A stretch of DNA of 64,000 nucleotides from assembly GCF_000829465.1 (NCBI RefSeq), contig NZ_JXAL01000006.1, forward strand, positions 62,001 to 126,000. Direction: 5' to 3'. Shown in pieces: positions 29,163-39,965 of this stretch; the first letter of the stretch is position 1; every line of letters begins with the position of its first letter. The notes beneath the pieces are model-generated. The model saw only the letters and a program-made list of their open reading frames with translations. It did not search any database and was not told where the DNA came from. The stretch comes from Cohnella kolymensis (GTDB lineage: Bacteria > Bacillota > Bacilli > Paenibacillales > Paenibacillaceae). The translations under genes and the position numbers were made by a program.

Positions 29163-29600
29163 ATGAAAAAATTGCATGACGCGATGAACGTGCAGCTATC
29201 GAACTGGACGGTTATGTATGTGAAGCTGCATCACTTCCACTGGTATGTGAAAGGCCCGCATTTTCCTGTACTACATGCGAAATTCGAAGAGCTGTATGAT
29301 ATGTGCGCGTTAAAGCTGGACGAACTCGCGGAACGGCTTCTGGCCATTGGCGGGCGCCCGGCCTCAACGATGAAAGAATATCTTGATCTAAGCACGATCA
29401 AAGAAGGCAGCAAGAACCCGACGGAAGAAGATATGCTTTCCGCAACGATCAAGGACTTGAGCGCTTTGGTCGAAGGTCTGCAGCAGACCGCAAAAATAGC
29501 CGAGGAAGAGGCGGAAGACGCCGCAACAGCAGATCTGATTACCGGACAAGTCGAAGAGCTCCAGAAACAAATCTGGATGCTGAAAGCGACATTGGGCTGA
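29163..29600 (+). CDS. dps: Dps-family ferritin-like protein
   Basis: 145 aa. Four-helix bundle with the ferroxidase signature HHFHWYVKGPHFPVLHAKFEELYD (first 40 residues; the two His and the Asp/Glu pair are present). It stores iron and protects DNA against peroxide as a dodecamer. Start after GGAGGG. It sits between the repeat cluster and the nuo operon with its own promoter and terminator. Confidence 0.93.
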   Translation: MKKLHDAMNVQLSNWTVMYVKLHHFHWYVKGPHFPVLHAKFEELYDMCALKLDELAERLLAIGGRPASTMKEYLDLSTIKEGSKNPTEEDMLSATIKDLSALVEGLQQTAKIAEEEAEDAATADLITGQVEELQKQIWMLKATLG

Positions 29601-29627
29601 ACTGACGCTGATGTGGCGCGATACAAC

Positions 29628-29658
29628 GGCGGTGCCTCTTTTGAGGCACTGCTGTTTT
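29628..29658 (+). terminator. Intrinsic terminator after dps
   Basis: GGTGCCTC / GAGGCACT stem extended by wobble pairs, followed by TTTTG. Confidence 0.7.
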
Positions 29659-29753
29659 GTTTCCGCTAGTTTCGCAATTGTTTTCATTCCGAGTGCGTAC
29701 TAGCTGCTGCGGCGGCCGAAATCAAGTAAGTAACTCTGAAACCGCTTTTTTCG

Positions 29754-29782
29754 TGGACTTGGCTGGGAGCATTTGCTATAAT
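29754..29782 (+). promoter_or_regulatory. Promoter of the nuo operon
   Basis: TGGACT, 17-bp spacer, TATAAT preceded by TGC (extended -10), 75 bp before nuoA. Confidence 0.6.
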
Positions 29783-29856
29783 TGTGGGGGAAATTTGCCT
29801 GCTGCGGGGCTTCCGCACAGCGCTGTTTTCATCATAGAGATCGCGGAGGCGAAGAT

Positions 29857-30228
29857 GTGGAGAACTACATCAATTCATACGTCATTGTAACCATCTTCCT
29901 GGTTCTGGGCATCGCTTTTCCGATATTGGTGCTCAGCCTCGGAAGAATACTGCGCCCGCACAAGCCGACGACAGCCAAGGAGACGACGTACGAGAGCGGG
30001 AACGACCCCGTGGGAGACAGCCAGATCCGCTTTAACGTTCGCTATTATTTGTACGCGCTTATGTTTGTAGTTTTCGATGTGGAAACCGTCTTCCTCTATC
30101 CCTGGGCCGTGGCGTATAAGCAGCTCGGGCTGTTTGCGTTGATGGAGATGGTCATTTTTGCGGGATTATTGTTGATAGGACTCATCTATGCCTGGAAGAA
30201 GAAGGTGCTGCAATGGAACTCGATTTAG
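29857..30228 (+). CDS. nuoA: NADH-quinone oxidoreductase subunit A
   Basis: 123 aa from a GTG with GGAGG seven bases upstream. Three membrane helices and the conserved [40 protein letters not shown] region (about residues 45-85), which forms the loop near the quinone site. It overlaps nuoB by 16 bases. Confidence 0.94.
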   Translation: MENYINSYVIVTIFLVLGIAFPILVLSLGRILRPHKPTTAKETTYESGNDPVGDSQIRFNVRYYLYALMFVVFDVETVFLYPWAVAYKQLGLFALMEMVIFAGLLLIGLIYAWKKKVLQWNSI

Positions 30229-30731
30229 CGAAAGTGTCGCCGGAAGAGCGGCAGGAAATCGAAAAGAACGTTTTCTTCGGTACAATCGATCAGCTCAAAG
30301 GCTGGGCCCGCAGCAACTCATTATGGCCGCTCACTTTCGGTCTCGCATGCTGCGCAATCGAGATGATGGCGGCCGGCGGCGCGCATTACGACCTTGACCG
30401 TTTCGGCGTTATGTTCCGCACTTCGCCGCGGCAAGCGGATGTGATGATCGTATCCGGAACCGTGACCAAGAAGATGGGACCGCTGCTTAAGCGGCTGTAC
30501 GACCAGATGCCCGAGCCGAAATGGGTCATCGCCATGGGCTCCTGCGCAACTGCGGGAGGACCTTATATCAAGTCCTATTCAGTCATCAAAGGCGTGGATC
30601 AGATCGTTCCGGTGGATGTCTATATTCCGGGCTGCCCGCCTAATCCGGCGGCGCTTATCTATGGAATCAACAAGCTTCAGGAGAAGATCCGGTATGAGGC
30701 GAAGACCGGGAAGCAGGTGACCGAAGCATGA
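30213..30731 (+). CDS. nuoB: NADH-quinone oxidoreductase subunit B
   Basis: 172 aa. N2 cluster ligands: [14 protein letters not shown] (vicinal cysteines), [10 protein letters not shown] and [13 protein letters not shown]. Carries the terminal [4Fe-4S] cluster that reduces quinone. Overlaps nuoA and nuoC by a few bases. Confidence 0.97.
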   Translation: MELDLAKVSPEERQEIEKNVFFGTIDQLKGWARSNSLWPLTFGLACCAIEMMAAGGAHYDLDRFGVMFRTSPRQADVMIVSGTVTKKMGPLLKRLYDQMPEPKWVIAMGSCATAGGPYIKSYSVIKGVDQIVPVDVYIPGCPPNPAALIYGINKLQEKIRYEAKTGKQVTEA

Positions 30732-31495
30732 GCGACGACAACAAGCGCGAGGAAGATAGCGCCGCTCCCGCACCGGCAGCCGGCGACACACCGGCCGCAC
30801 CGGCCCCAGCCGCTGAAGGCGATGCGGCACCGCCCAAAAGAAAAGAGACGGACGAAGAGAAGGCAGCCCGCCGCAAAGCGGCGCTAGAAGCCCGTGAAGC
30901 CGCCAAAGCGGCAGCGGCTCAAGCGGCGGCGCAGGCGGCTCAAACCGCTCAGACTGCAGGCGCCGCCGGCGATTCCGCCGAAGGCTCCGAGCCGCAAGAC
31001 CCGCCCAAGCCGCCATCGCCTAATCAGCCTCGCCTGGATCGTGTTGTCGCTCTGCTGCGTGAACTTGTAGCGGAAGACGCCGTCGAGGAAGCTTATATTA
31101 ACGAACCGAACGATCACCTTCCTACATTGGTTGTGAAGAACGACCGCTGGCTTCAAGCGGCTGGACTGTTCCGCAATCATGCCGAGCTCGGCTGCAATTA
31201 CTTGCGCAACGTGTCCGGCGTGGACTACGAAACCCACATGGAAGTTGTGTATTATCCGCTCAGCTTGGAGAGCCGGCACGTTTACTGCGTGAAGGTTAAA
31301 GCCGACCGCGAGAATGCTTCCGTGGCGTCCGTCACTCCCATATGGGAGACCGCCAACTGGAACGAGCGCGAAATTTATGACTTGCTAGGTATAGATTTTC
31401 CCGGCCATCCCGACCTTCGGCGCATCATGATGCCGGACGACTGGGTCGGTCACCCGCTCCGCAAAGACTACGTTCCGCTCGACCCGGAGGTGTAA
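30728..31495 (+). CDS. nuoC: NADH-quinone oxidoreductase subunit C with Ala/Pro-rich N-terminal extension
   Basis: 255 aa. The first 105 residues or so are low-complexity, rich in Ala, Pro, Glu and Lys, likely disordered or helical, and not part of the catalytic fold. The 30-kDa subunit domain follows ([10 protein letters not shown] ... [43 protein letters not shown]), with the family signature intact. Such extensions occur in Bacillus/Paenibacillus NuoC; their role is unknown. Confidence 0.94.
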   Translation: MSDDNKREEDSAAPAPAAGDTPAAPAPAAEGDAAPPKRKETDEEKAARRKAALEAREAAKAAAAQAAAQAAQTAQTAGAAGDSAEGSEPQDPPKPPSPNQPRLDRVVALLRELVAEDAVEEAYINEPNDHLPTLVVKNDRWLQAAGLFRNHAELGCNYLRNVSGVDYETHMEVVYYPLSLESRHVYCVKVKADRENASVASVTPIWETANWNEREIYDLLGIDFPGHPDLRRIMMPDDWVGHPLRKDYVPLDPEV

Positions 31496-31502
31496 AGCAC
31501 GC

Positions 31503-32603
31503 GTGATTCGTACAGAAGAACTGCTGCTCAACGTCGGTCCGCAACACCCCAGTACCCATGGCGTGTTCCGGATCGTGGTGAAATTGGACGGAGAGATCAT
31601 AACGGAAGCGACTCCCGTCATGGGCTACCTGCATCGGGGAACCGAGAAGCTGGCTGAAAACCTGAATTTTACTCAAATCATACCTTATACCGATCGTATG
31701 GATTACGTATCGGCCATGACGAACAACTACGTTCTCTGCCATTCGGTCGAGAAAATGATGGGCCTCGAGATTCCGGAACGCGCTGAATTTCTTCGTCTGA
31801 TCGTGATGGAGATGCAGCGGGTGGCCAGCCATCTCGTCTGGTGGGGTACATATTTGCTCGACATCGGCGCCATGAGCCCGTTCTTGTACGCCTTCAGCGA
31901 CCGGGAACGCATTCTGCAGCTGTTTAACGAGCTGTGCGGGGCCCGGCTGACCTACAACTATATGAGGGTCGGAGGCGTCAAATGGGACGCGCCGGACGGT
32001 TGGATCGACCGTGTGAAGACGTTCGTGAAGGATATGCACTTCCGTCTCGACGAATATCACAATCTTGTGAGCGGCAACGAGATATTCCTCTCCCGGATCA
32101 AAGGCGTAGGCCAATATGACGCGCAGACGGCCATTGATTACGGGTTGTCCGGCGCGAACCTGCGCAGCACAGGCGTGCAGTGGGACTTGCGCAAAACCGA
32201 GCCGTACAGCTTGTATGACCGCTTTGAGTTCGATGTGCCGGTGGGCAAGAACGGCGATTGCTATGACCGTTATCTCTGCCGCATGGAAGAGATAACGCAG
32301 AGCTTGCGGATTCTGGATCAAGCGTTGGAACAGTTCCCCGGAGAAGGCGATACGATGGGCAAGGTACCGCGCGCCATACGTCCTCCGGCAGGGGAGATCT
32401 ATGTGCGCATCGAGTCGCCTCGCGGCGAAATCGGCTGTCACATCGTGTCCAAAGGAAAAGCCGAGCCCTATCGGTTGAAATTCCGCCGGCCGTCCTTTGT
32501 TAACCTCCAGATTCTGCCCAAGCTGCTGGTCGGAGAAAGCATGACGAACTTGGTTACGATCTTGGGCGGCATTGACATCGTGCTCGGGGAGGTCGACTGC
32601 TGA
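31503..32603 (+). CDS. nuoD: NADH-quinone oxidoreductase subunit D
   Basis: 366 aa, GTG start. Opens LLLNVGPQHPSTHGVFRIVVKLDGE, the quinone-site HxxxH-type region, with GYLHRGTEKLAE and RMDYVSAMTNN. Ends IDIVLGEVDC. The 49-kDa subunit forming the quinone pocket with NuoB. Stop and nuoH start overlap (TGATG). Confidence 0.97.
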   Translation: MIRTEELLLNVGPQHPSTHGVFRIVVKLDGEIITEATPVMGYLHRGTEKLAENLNFTQIIPYTDRMDYVSAMTNNYVLCHSVEKMMGLEIPERAEFLRLIVMEMQRVASHLVWWGTYLLDIGAMSPFLYAFSDRERILQLFNELCGARLTYNYMRVGGVKWDAPDGWIDRVKTFVKDMHFRLDEYHNLVSGNEIFLSRIKGVGQYDAQTAIDYGLSGANLRSTGVQWDLRKTEPYSLYDRFEFDVPVGKNGDCYDRYLCRMEEITQSLRILDQALEQFPGEGDTMGKVPRAIRPPAGEIYVRIESPRGEIGCHIVSKGKAEPYRLKFRRPSFVNLQILPKLLVGESMTNLVTILGGIDIVLGEVDC

Positions 32604-33610
32604 TGCAGCATTTCTGGGATCAGCCTTTGAGCTGGGGAACGGCGGCCATCTTCGCAGCAGGGGCGGTGGGCGTACTGGCTTTTGTACTCTTTTTCGTGAC
32701 CTATGCCATTTACTTCGAACGCAAAGTCATCGGATGGATGCAATACCGCAAAGGACCTAACCGGACGGGACCGTTGGGATTGCTCCAGTCGGTGGCCGAC
32801 GTAGCCAAGCTGCTGCTGAAGGAAGATACAATTCCGAAAAAAGCCGACAAAGGGCTGTTCGTGCTGGCGCCTGTACTTGCGTTTGTTCCTTCTTTTGCCG
32901 TACTGGCAATGATTCCGTACAGCATGAATTTACAGTTTGCCGACCTGAACGTCGGTTTTCTGTATTACATCGCATTATCGGGCATAACCACAATCGCCAT
33001 TGTCGTCGGCGGTTGGGCGTCCAATAACAAATACGCCTTGCTCGGAGGCATGCGCTCCGCCGCGCAGATGATCAGCTATGAAGTTCCGCTGGTTATCTCT
33101 GTAGTCGGCTGCGTCATGCTGTCGGGCAGCTTGAATTTGCGGGAGATCGTCGAGTCGCAGGCGGGCTATTTCTGGCAATGGAACTTCATTCCGCAGATCA
33201 TCGGCTTCGCCGTATTCCTCGTCGCCGCCGTATCGGAGTTGAACCGCACACCGTTCGACTTGCCGGAAGCTGAATCCGAACTGGTCGCCGGTTATCACGT
33301 CGAGTACAGCGGTTTCCGGTTCGCCTTCTTCATGCTGACTGAATACGTTTACGTCTATGCCATCGCCGCGCTCACCACGCTGCTGTTCCTGGGAGGATGG
33401 AATGCGCCTGCGCCGCAGCTGGATTTCATCCCCGGAATTCTATGGTTTTTTGTTAAGTTTGCGTTCATTGTGTTCAGCCTATTCTGGATTCGGGCCACTT
33501 TCCCGCGGCTTCGGGTCGACCAATTGATGGGTTTGGCTTGGAAGGTGCTGCTGCCGCTGGCGATTCTCAATATTTTCTTGACGGCAATAGGCATCGAATT
33601 GATGAGATGA
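32603..33610 (+). CDS. nuoH: NADH-quinone oxidoreductase subunit H
   Basis: 335 aa, eight membrane helices. Conserved ERKVIGWMQYRKGPNRTGP, the acidic loop ELNRTPFDLPEAESELVAGYHVEYSG-type region (about residues 213-235), and WIRATFPRLRVDQLM. It forms the entrance of the quinone channel and links it to the proton pumps. Confidence 0.97.
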   Translation: MQHFWDQPLSWGTAAIFAAGAVGVLAFVLFFVTYAIYFERKVIGWMQYRKGPNRTGPLGLLQSVADVAKLLLKEDTIPKKADKGLFVLAPVLAFVPSFAVLAMIPYSMNLQFADLNVGFLYYIALSGITTIAIVVGGWASNNKYALLGGMRSAAQMISYEVPLVISVVGCVMLSGSLNLREIVESQAGYFWQWNFIPQIIGFAVFLVAAVSELNRTPFDLPEAESELVAGYHVEYSGFRFAFFMLTEYVYVYAIAALTTLLFLGGWNAPAPQLDFIPGILWFFVKFAFIVFSLFWIRATFPRLRVDQLMGLAWKVLLPLAILNIFLTAIGIELMR

Positions 33611-33626
33611 TCGGGGGGCTGACGCC

Positions 33627-34073
33627 ATGAAAGGAATGCTCAAAGGGCTGGGCGTAACAATGAAAACACTGGGCTCGAAAAAGGTAACGCTGGCATATCC
33701 GGACGTTCCGATTGACATGCCCGACCGTTTTCGCGGAATTCAATATTTCGATCCGGACAAATGTATCGTGTGCAACCAATGCGTACGAATTTGCCCGACC
33801 GAATGTATCACACTTACCGGCAAAGCCAATCCGGATCCCGAGAAAAAAGGGAAAGTGATCGATACTTATGATATCAACTTCGAGATTTGTATTTTATGCG
33901 ATCTATGTACCGAAGTTTGTCCCACGGAAGCCGTTGTGATGACGAATAATTTCGAACTGGCGTCCTACAGCCGGGATGAACTGTTCAAGGATAAGGACTG
34001 GCTGTTCGGAAACAACACCAACGTTCGCGAAGATAACAACAACATCGGTTCCCCGAAAGGAGGCGCCAAATAA
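33627..34073 (+). CDS. nuoI: NADH-quinone oxidoreductase subunit I
   Basis: 148 aa. Two 4Fe-4S motifs, CIVCNQCVRICP and CILCDLCTEVCP, that carry clusters N6a and N6b towards NuoB. The C-terminus is hydrophilic and acidic. In the absence of NuoEFG the electron donor to these clusters is unknown. Confidence 0.96.
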   Translation: MKGMLKGLGVTMKTLGSKKVTLAYPDVPIDMPDRFRGIQYFDPDKCIVCNQCVRICPTECITLTGKANPDPEKKGKVIDTYDINFEICILCDLCTEVCPTEAVVMTNNFELASYSRDELFKDKDWLFGNNTNVREDNNNIGSPKGGAK

Positions 34074-34076
34074 GCC

Positions 34077-34601
34077 GTGTTTAATTTCAACATCGAATTT
34101 ACCGGCGAGTTTGTGGCCTTTTTCCTGCTGGCCGTATGTGCGATCGTTGGAGCCGTGCTGGCCATTAACTTCACGAAAGTGGTCCATATGGCCTTATCGC
34201 TTGCTTTCACGTTCATTTCACTCGCCGGGCTCTATGTACTGCTTGGCGCAGAGTTCGTAGCGTTCGTACAGGTGCTGCTCTATGTAGGCGCCATTACGAT
34301 TCTTATGATCTTCGGCATTATGATGACCAAACACGATGGCGAAGGCCAAGAGCCGGCGCGCCCGCTCCTTGAGACACTGGCGGCGATCGGCTGCCTTTGC
34401 CTGTTCGGCATTCTATTCTACGGAATACGAAGCGCAGAATTTCCTGCCGAGGCAGCCTCGTTACCGGCGGACAACACGCTGGAAATCGGTAAGCTCCTGT
34501 TCACGCAGTACGCGATCCCGTTTGAGCTCGTTTCGGTGCTGCTGACCGTAGCCTTCATCGGCGCAGTGGCGCTGGCCAAGCGAGAGGAGGACCCGCAATG
34601 A
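34077..34601 (+). CDS. nuoJ: NADH-quinone oxidoreductase subunit J
   Basis: 174 aa, GTG start, five membrane helices. Conserved [19 protein letters not shown] with the pi-bulge helix involved in coupling. Overlaps nuoK by four bases. Confidence 0.95.
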   Translation: MFNFNIEFTGEFVAFFLLAVCAIVGAVLAINFTKVVHMALSLAFTFISLAGLYVLLGAEFVAFVQVLLYVGAITILMIFGIMMTKHDGEGQEPARPLLETLAAIGCLCLFGILFYGIRSAEFPAEAASLPADNTLEIGKLLFTQYAIPFELVSVLLTVAFIGAVALAKREEDPQ

Positions 34602-34906
34602 CGATCCTGTCCTCATACTTAACCTTGGCGGCCGTCCTGTTCTGTGTCGGGCTGTACGGAGTATTGACCAAACGCAACGCCATAATCGTACTTCTGTCCG
34701 TTGAGCTGATGCTGAACGCGGTCAACCTGAATCTTATCGCCTTTTCCAAATACGGGGTCAACCCGTCGCTGGCCGGGCAAATCTTCACCCTGTTCACCAT
34801 CACGGTCGCAGCTGCGGAAGCCGCGGTCGGCGTCGCGATATTGGTTGTGTTGTACCGCAGCCGCGCAACGGTGAACGTGGATGAATTCGACGAGTTGAGG
34901 AGGTAA
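34598..34906 (+). CDS. nuoK: NADH-quinone oxidoreductase subunit K
   Basis: 102 aa, three helices, with the conserved membrane glutamates in [13 protein letters not shown] and [14 protein letters not shown] used for proton translocation. Confidence 0.96.
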   Translation: MTILSSYLTLAAVLFCVGLYGVLTKRNAIIVLLSVELMLNAVNLNLIAFSKYGVNPSLAGQIFTLFTITVAAAEAAVGVAILVVLYRSRATVNVDEFDELRR

Positions 34907-34911
34907 CATCT

Positions 34912-36780
34912 ATGAGCACCTTCTTTGCGGAATACGCTTGGCTCGTCCCGCTTTTCCCTCTGATTGCGTTTGCGATACTGACGGCGACGGGCAGAGGCGC
35001 GAAGCGGGCCGGAGCCTGGATCGGCACGGCTGCCACGTTCTTGTCTTTGGTTTTGTCGATATGTATCGCGGTCGAGCGGCTGTCCGGCACATCAACGGAC
35101 TACATCCGTCAGATCGACTGGCTTCAGGTCGGCGAAATGACTTTGACGGCGGGCTTTGAGGTGACGAACTTGACCTCGCTCATGCTGGTCGTGGTCACAT
35201 TGGTCAGCTTTCTCGTCAATCTATATTCTCAAGGTTACATGCGCGAGGATGACAGAATCTCGACGTTTTTTGCTTATGTCGCGCTGTTTACCAGTTCGAT
35301 GCTTGGACTGGTGCTGTCCGACAATCTGCTGACTTTCTATATTTTCTGGGAGCTCGTAGGCGTTTGTTCGTTCCTGCTCGTCGGATTCTGGTATCAGAAG
35401 CCGGAGGCCAAAGCAGCCGCGAAGAAAGCATTCATCGTGACGAGAATCGGGGATCTGGGGCTGTTCATCGCTCTTCTCCTGCTGTTCTGGTATATGCCGG
35501 GGAATGCGCTCGACTTCTCCAGTATCCATAATGTCTTCGGTACCCAGGGCGGTGTGATTGCGACAGGAATCACCACATTGATTGCTCTGCTCATCTTCGT
35601 CGGAGCGGTAGGTAAATCCGGTCAGTTCCCGCTTCATGTGTGGCTGCCGGATGCGATGGAAGGCCCTACGCCGATCAGCGCTTTAATCCATGCCGCAACG
35701 ATGGTTGCTGCCGGCGTCTTCCTGGTTGCGAGAACGTTCCCGGTTTTTGAAGCTTCACCGGCGGCGATGACCACGGTCGCGATCGTCGGCGCTTTCACCG
35801 CCATCTTCGCAGCGACGATCGGCATTGCGCAGAACGACATCAAGCGGATACTTGCGTACTCGACGATCAGTCAACTGGGTTACATGATGCTGGCGCTCGG
35901 CGTCGGCTCCGTAACGGCCGCGATGTTCCATCTGTTCACTCATGCATTTTTCAAAGCGCTGCTGTTCCTTGGCGCGGGCAGCGTCATTCACAGCGTACAT
36001 ACGCAGGACATCCGCGAAATGGGCGGGCTCGGCAGCCGGATGAAAATCACGGCATGGACATTCGGCATCGGCGCCTTGGCGCTGTCCGGGATCCCGCCGT
36101 TCGCCGGGTTCTGGTCCAAAGATGCCGTATTGACTGAGGCACTCAATAAGTCTCCGATCTTATTCATTGTCGGTGTTGTTGCCGCGTTTTTCACAGCATT
36201 GTACATGGCGCGGCTGTACTTTCTCGTATTTGCGGGCAAGCCCCGCCAAGACGGCCATGCGCACGAGTCGCCTCCGGTGATGACGATTCCGCTCATTGTG
36301 CTTGCGGTGCTGTCTTTATTTGCCGGATTCGTGGAGACGCCGTTCAACGGCTGGTTCGGGGAATGGCTCACAGGCGAGACCGCGGATCATCACGGAAGCG
36401 GTCTGGTCATGGTCGTATCGGTTGCCGTAGGGCTGCTGGGCGTCTATCTGGGCTGGTTGATATATGTCAAAGGCACAATCAGCCGCGATATCGTTTCCTC
36501 CCGGATGCCGGGCTTAGTCATGGTATTGGAGCGCAAGTACTATATCGACGAGCTCTACCATCTGATCTTTGTCAAGCCTCTCTACGCGGCAGGCAAGCTG
36601 CTTGAAGCTTTTGACGAATACGTCGTAGACGGTGCCGTCCGCCTGACGGGGCGAGCCGCTAACGCTCTCGGCCGGTTGAACACCAGGCTTCAGAACGGGC
36701 AAGTTCAGTCTTACGCGCTTACCGCATTGATCGGAATCGTCATTCTGCTGCTGGCTATCGCGGGAAGGAGGTTCTGGTAA
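34912..36780 (+). CDS. nuoL: NADH-quinone oxidoreductase subunit L
   Basis: 622 aa antiporter-like pump subunit. FWELVGVCSFLLVGFWY, GKSGQFPLHVWLPDAMEGPTP-type lysine/histidine helix (around residues 240-260), and a long C-terminal amphipathic helix plus anchor (about 510-622). Last base overlaps the nuoM start. Confidence 0.96.
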   Translation: MSTFFAEYAWLVPLFPLIAFAILTATGRGAKRAGAWIGTAATFLSLVLSICIAVERLSGTSTDYIRQIDWLQVGEMTLTAGFEVTNLTSLMLVVVTLVSFLVNLYSQGYMREDDRISTFFAYVALFTSSMLGLVLSDNLLTFYIFWELVGVCSFLLVGFWYQKPEAKAAAKKAFIVTRIGDLGLFIALLLLFWYMPGNALDFSSIHNVFGTQGGVIATGITTLIALLIFVGAVGKSGQFPLHVWLPDAMEGPTPISALIHAATMVAAGVFLVARTFPVFEASPAAMTTVAIVGAFTAIFAATIGIAQNDIKRILAYSTISQLGYMMLALGVGSVTAAMFHLFTHAFFKALLFLGAGSVIHSVHTQDIREMGGLGSRMKITAWTFGIGALALSGIPPFAGFWSKDAVLTEALNKSPILFIVGVVAAFFTALYMARLYFLVFAGKPRQDGHAHESPPVMTIPLIVLAVLSLFAGFVETPFNGWFGEWLTGETADHHGSGLVMVVSVAVGLLGVYLGWLIYVKGTISRDIVSSRMPGLVMVLERKYYIDELYHLIFVKPLYAAGKLLEAFDEYVVDGAVRLTGRAANALGRLNTRLQNGQVQSYALTALIGIVILLLAIAGRRFW

Positions 36781-38396
36781 TGCCTGAGAACATACCGTTT
36801 TTGTCGCTCATAACGTTAATGCCTTTGCTCGGGGCTATAATCGTGCTGCTGCTCCCGAAAGAGCAAAGCCAGTGGCTCCGTATAACCGGAATCGTATTTA
36901 CCGTGATTCCGCTGCTTCTTGCCGTGTGGCTGTTCATATCCTATCAAACTTCAATGAACGCGGGCGGCTTCACGGAACAATATACTTGGCTATCCATTCC
37001 GCTGAACAATGAGTACGAGGCCAGAGCCTCTACATTGTCACTCGTTTTTGATTACCATCTGGCCGTAGACGGCATCTCTTTGCCGCTGCTGCTGCTGACC
37101 GGCATCGTATCGACGATGGCCGCACTGGCTTCCGTCTTCATCCGCAAAAGATGGAAGACCTACTACTTCCTGTTTTTGCTTCTGTTGACCGGGATGTACG
37201 GCGTGTTTCTGGCGCGGGATTTGGTCTTATTCTTCATTTTCTTTGAAATCACGCTCATTCCGATGTTTTTCCTCATTGGCATATGGGGATATTTCGGACG
37301 CGAAAAAGCGGCTGTCAAGTTTCTGATCTACAACGGGCTTGGGTCCGCCGCCATGCTGTTCGCTTTTCTGATCCTTATCGCTACTTTAGGTCTCAGTGTG
37401 GCTGAACCCGGTGCCGCAGGTCCTTGGATTTTCACCGGTAACTATGATGTTCTGCTGCAGAATTTGACGGACCCGGGCGCTGCGGCCAATATTGCAGAGA
37501 GCCAGTTCAGTCTTCATGTGTTTTTTACGGATGAAATGAAATGGACGGCGTTTATCTTGCTGCTTGTGGCGTTCGGCATCAAGATTCCGATATTCCCGTT
37601 CCATACGTGGATGCTGAAGGTACATACGGAAGCACCTCCGTCCATCGTTATGATCCATTCAGGGATTTTGCTCAAAATGGGCGTATATGGTCTCATTCGA
37701 TTCGGAGCGTTCCTGTTTCCGCAGCAGCTCAGCTCGTGGTCGACGGTGTTGGCGGTGCTCGGGGTGATCAACATTCTGTACGGAGCCATTCTGGCGTGTG
37801 TGCAAAAAGAGTTCAAGCTCGTTCTCGCTTACTCCAGCATCAGCCATATGGGCATCGTGCTTCTCGGTATTGCTTCGCTTGAAGAAGCGGGACTGCAGGG
37901 AGCCATTTATCAGTCCGTTTCCCATGGGCTCATCTCCGCTTTACTCTTCCTCATCGTAGGAAGCTTATATGAGCGGACAAATACGACGCAGCTGGATGAA
38001 CTCGGCGGGTTGGCGAGGGCGGTTCCTTTTATGTCGGGAATTCTGCTGCTCGCGGGTCTTGCTTCTCTCGGTTTGCCGGGACTGTCGGGATTCGTCGGAG
38101 AGTTCCTGTCCTTCCTCGGATTGTTCGGTTCGATGAAGTGGCTGACCGCGATCGGGGTGCTCGGCATGTTGTTCGCAGCCGTATATGTGCTTCGCAGTGT
38201 ACTGAATATCACGTACGGACCGATGCCTGAGCGCTTTACGGGCATGAAGGATGCGAGATTCATCGAGGCGCTGCCGATGGTCACGCTGGCGGCGCTGATT
38301 GTGCTGCTCGGTGTTTACCCGTCGATCTTGACGGACCTTATGCAGCATGGATTTGACGGCTTGCTGGAACAACTACAGACGAGGATGGGGGGATAA
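36780..38396 (+). CDS. nuoM: NADH-quinone oxidoreductase subunit M
   Basis: 538 aa antiporter-like subunit with about 14 helices. FFEITLIPMFFLIGIWGYFG contains the key glutamate; FGIKIPIFPFHTWMLKVHTEAP and LAYSSISHMG are the other hallmarks. Full length and in frame. Confidence 0.96.
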   Translation: MPENIPFLSLITLMPLLGAIIVLLLPKEQSQWLRITGIVFTVIPLLLAVWLFISYQTSMNAGGFTEQYTWLSIPLNNEYEARASTLSLVFDYHLAVDGISLPLLLLTGIVSTMAALASVFIRKRWKTYYFLFLLLLTGMYGVFLARDLVLFFIFFEITLIPMFFLIGIWGYFGREKAAVKFLIYNGLGSAAMLFAFLILIATLGLSVAEPGAAGPWIFTGNYDVLLQNLTDPGAAANIAESQFSLHVFFTDEMKWTAFILLLVAFGIKIPIFPFHTWMLKVHTEAPPSIVMIHSGILLKMGVYGLIRFGAFLFPQQLSSWSTVLAVLGVINILYGAILACVQKEFKLVLAYSSISHMGIVLLGIASLEEAGLQGAIYQSVSHGLISALLFLIVGSLYERTNTTQLDELGGLARAVPFMSGILLLAGLASLGLPGLSGFVGEFLSFLGLFGSMKWLTAIGVLGMLFAAVYVLRSVLNITYGPMPERFTGMKDARFIEALPMVTLAALIVLLGVYPSILTDLMQHGFDGLLEQLQTRMGG

Positions 38397-38397
38397 C

Positions 38398-39941
38398 ATG
38401 GAACCATTGACATTACAATGGAGCGACGCTTGGCTTCTAGCCCCCGAACTCGTTGTGTCGGTGTTCACCGTTGTGCTTGCCGTTCTGGACCTTTTGCTGC
38501 CCAAGCGCACAAACCGCGACCTGATCGGCTGGCTCACTCTTGCCGGTTTGGTGACCGCAGGCGTATTTGTTGTCCTGCATATTATCATGCTGCAAGGAGC
38601 TACACCGACGGGCAGTTCGCCTCAGGTCTATAACCTGCTAGGCGGAAGCTATCGTGTCGATGACTTCGGCAATTTGTTGAAGCTCGTGTTCCTTGCCGCG
38701 TCGGCGTTCATCGTATTATCCTCCCTGGGAACGATACGCGATAAAGATATGGCGATAAAAGGCGAGTTCTATTACTTGATCCTTCCGGCAGTATTGGGTG
38801 CCATGGTGATGGCCTCATCCGGAGATTTGCTCACGTTGTTTGTCGGTCTGGAGCTGCTCAGCATAACCACATATATCTTGGTTGGCGCGCGCAAAAGAGA
38901 CCGGCTTTCAAGCGAGGCGGCTTTCAAGTATGTCATTACCGGAGGAGTGGCCTCCGCATTTGTTCTATATGGCATGTCCTTCCTGTACGGAGTGACGGGC
39001 AGCACGCAGCTGGTGCAGATTGTAAAAGGCGTGGAGCCTGCAATGGAGCCCCTTACCGAGCTGCTGTACATCAGTTTTTTCCTGATGATCGCGGGATTTG
39101 CCGTTAAGCTGGCTTTAGCTCCGTTTCACGCCTGGGCAGCCGATGTGTATCAAGGAGCGCCCACGCCGGTCACTGCATTTTTAGCCGTTGTCGCCAAAGG
39201 TGCGGCATTTGCGATGTTGTACCGCGTCTTTATGAATTCGGCGTTTTTCACGTTCGGTGAAGACGGCACCATGCATAAAGATATCTTCCTCGCCCTGGCC
39301 GTGCTGGCGGCGGCTGCGATGATCATAGGTACAGTCGGCGCATTGCGCCAAAAAAATGTGAAACGGCTCCTGGCATTATCCGGCGTCGCGAACGCGGGGA
39401 TCCTTTTGATCCCGTTGACACTCGACATCACTAACGTGCATACGTCGCTGTTCTCTGAATTCATTTATTATTTAATCGCGTATGCGTTCATGAATGTCGG
39501 CGCATTTTCAGTGCTTACGATGCTCACAAGAGACTCGGATAACCATTCGTTAGCAGCTTCGCCGGGCTGTATTACCGGGCTCCGTGGACCGCAGGCGCAA
39601 TGACCGTACTTCTTTGTTCATTAGCGGGGCTTCCGGTAACCGGAGGATTTTTCGGGAAGCTGTTTATCCTTTTCGGTACGATCGAGACGAAGCAGTACTG
39701 GCTGGCGGCCATCCTGCTGGTGACAACGGTCATCTCTTATGCCGTGTATTTCGCGTTTATCCGGCAAATGTATATGAGAAGCGGTTCTTCGGACTCCGAG
39801 CTTCGGCTGCCGGTACCGGCTGCAGTCACCGTTTGGCTCTGCACGGCGGCAACTTTGCTGCTCGGCTTCCTGCCGATGCCGATATTGGATTGGATAGATC
39901 AGATCTTCTCCGTACCGGTCGATTTACTGATGCAAGGGTAG
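38398..39941 (+). CDS. nuoN: NADH-quinone oxidoreductase subunit N (frameshift near 39556)
   Basis: About 514 aa when repaired; ATG 38398. Antiporter-like subunit: GLELLSITTYILVGARKRDRLSSEAAFKY, KLALAPFHAWAADVYQGAPTP, LLALSGVANAGILL. One base is missing near 39556. Adding an A gives NHSLADFAGLYYRAPWTAGAMTV and restores the last 115 residues; as written the frame ends at 39603. Last gene of the 11-gene operon. Confidence 0.92.
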
Positions 39942-39965
39942 AGTTGTCCAACTGACATATCGCAG

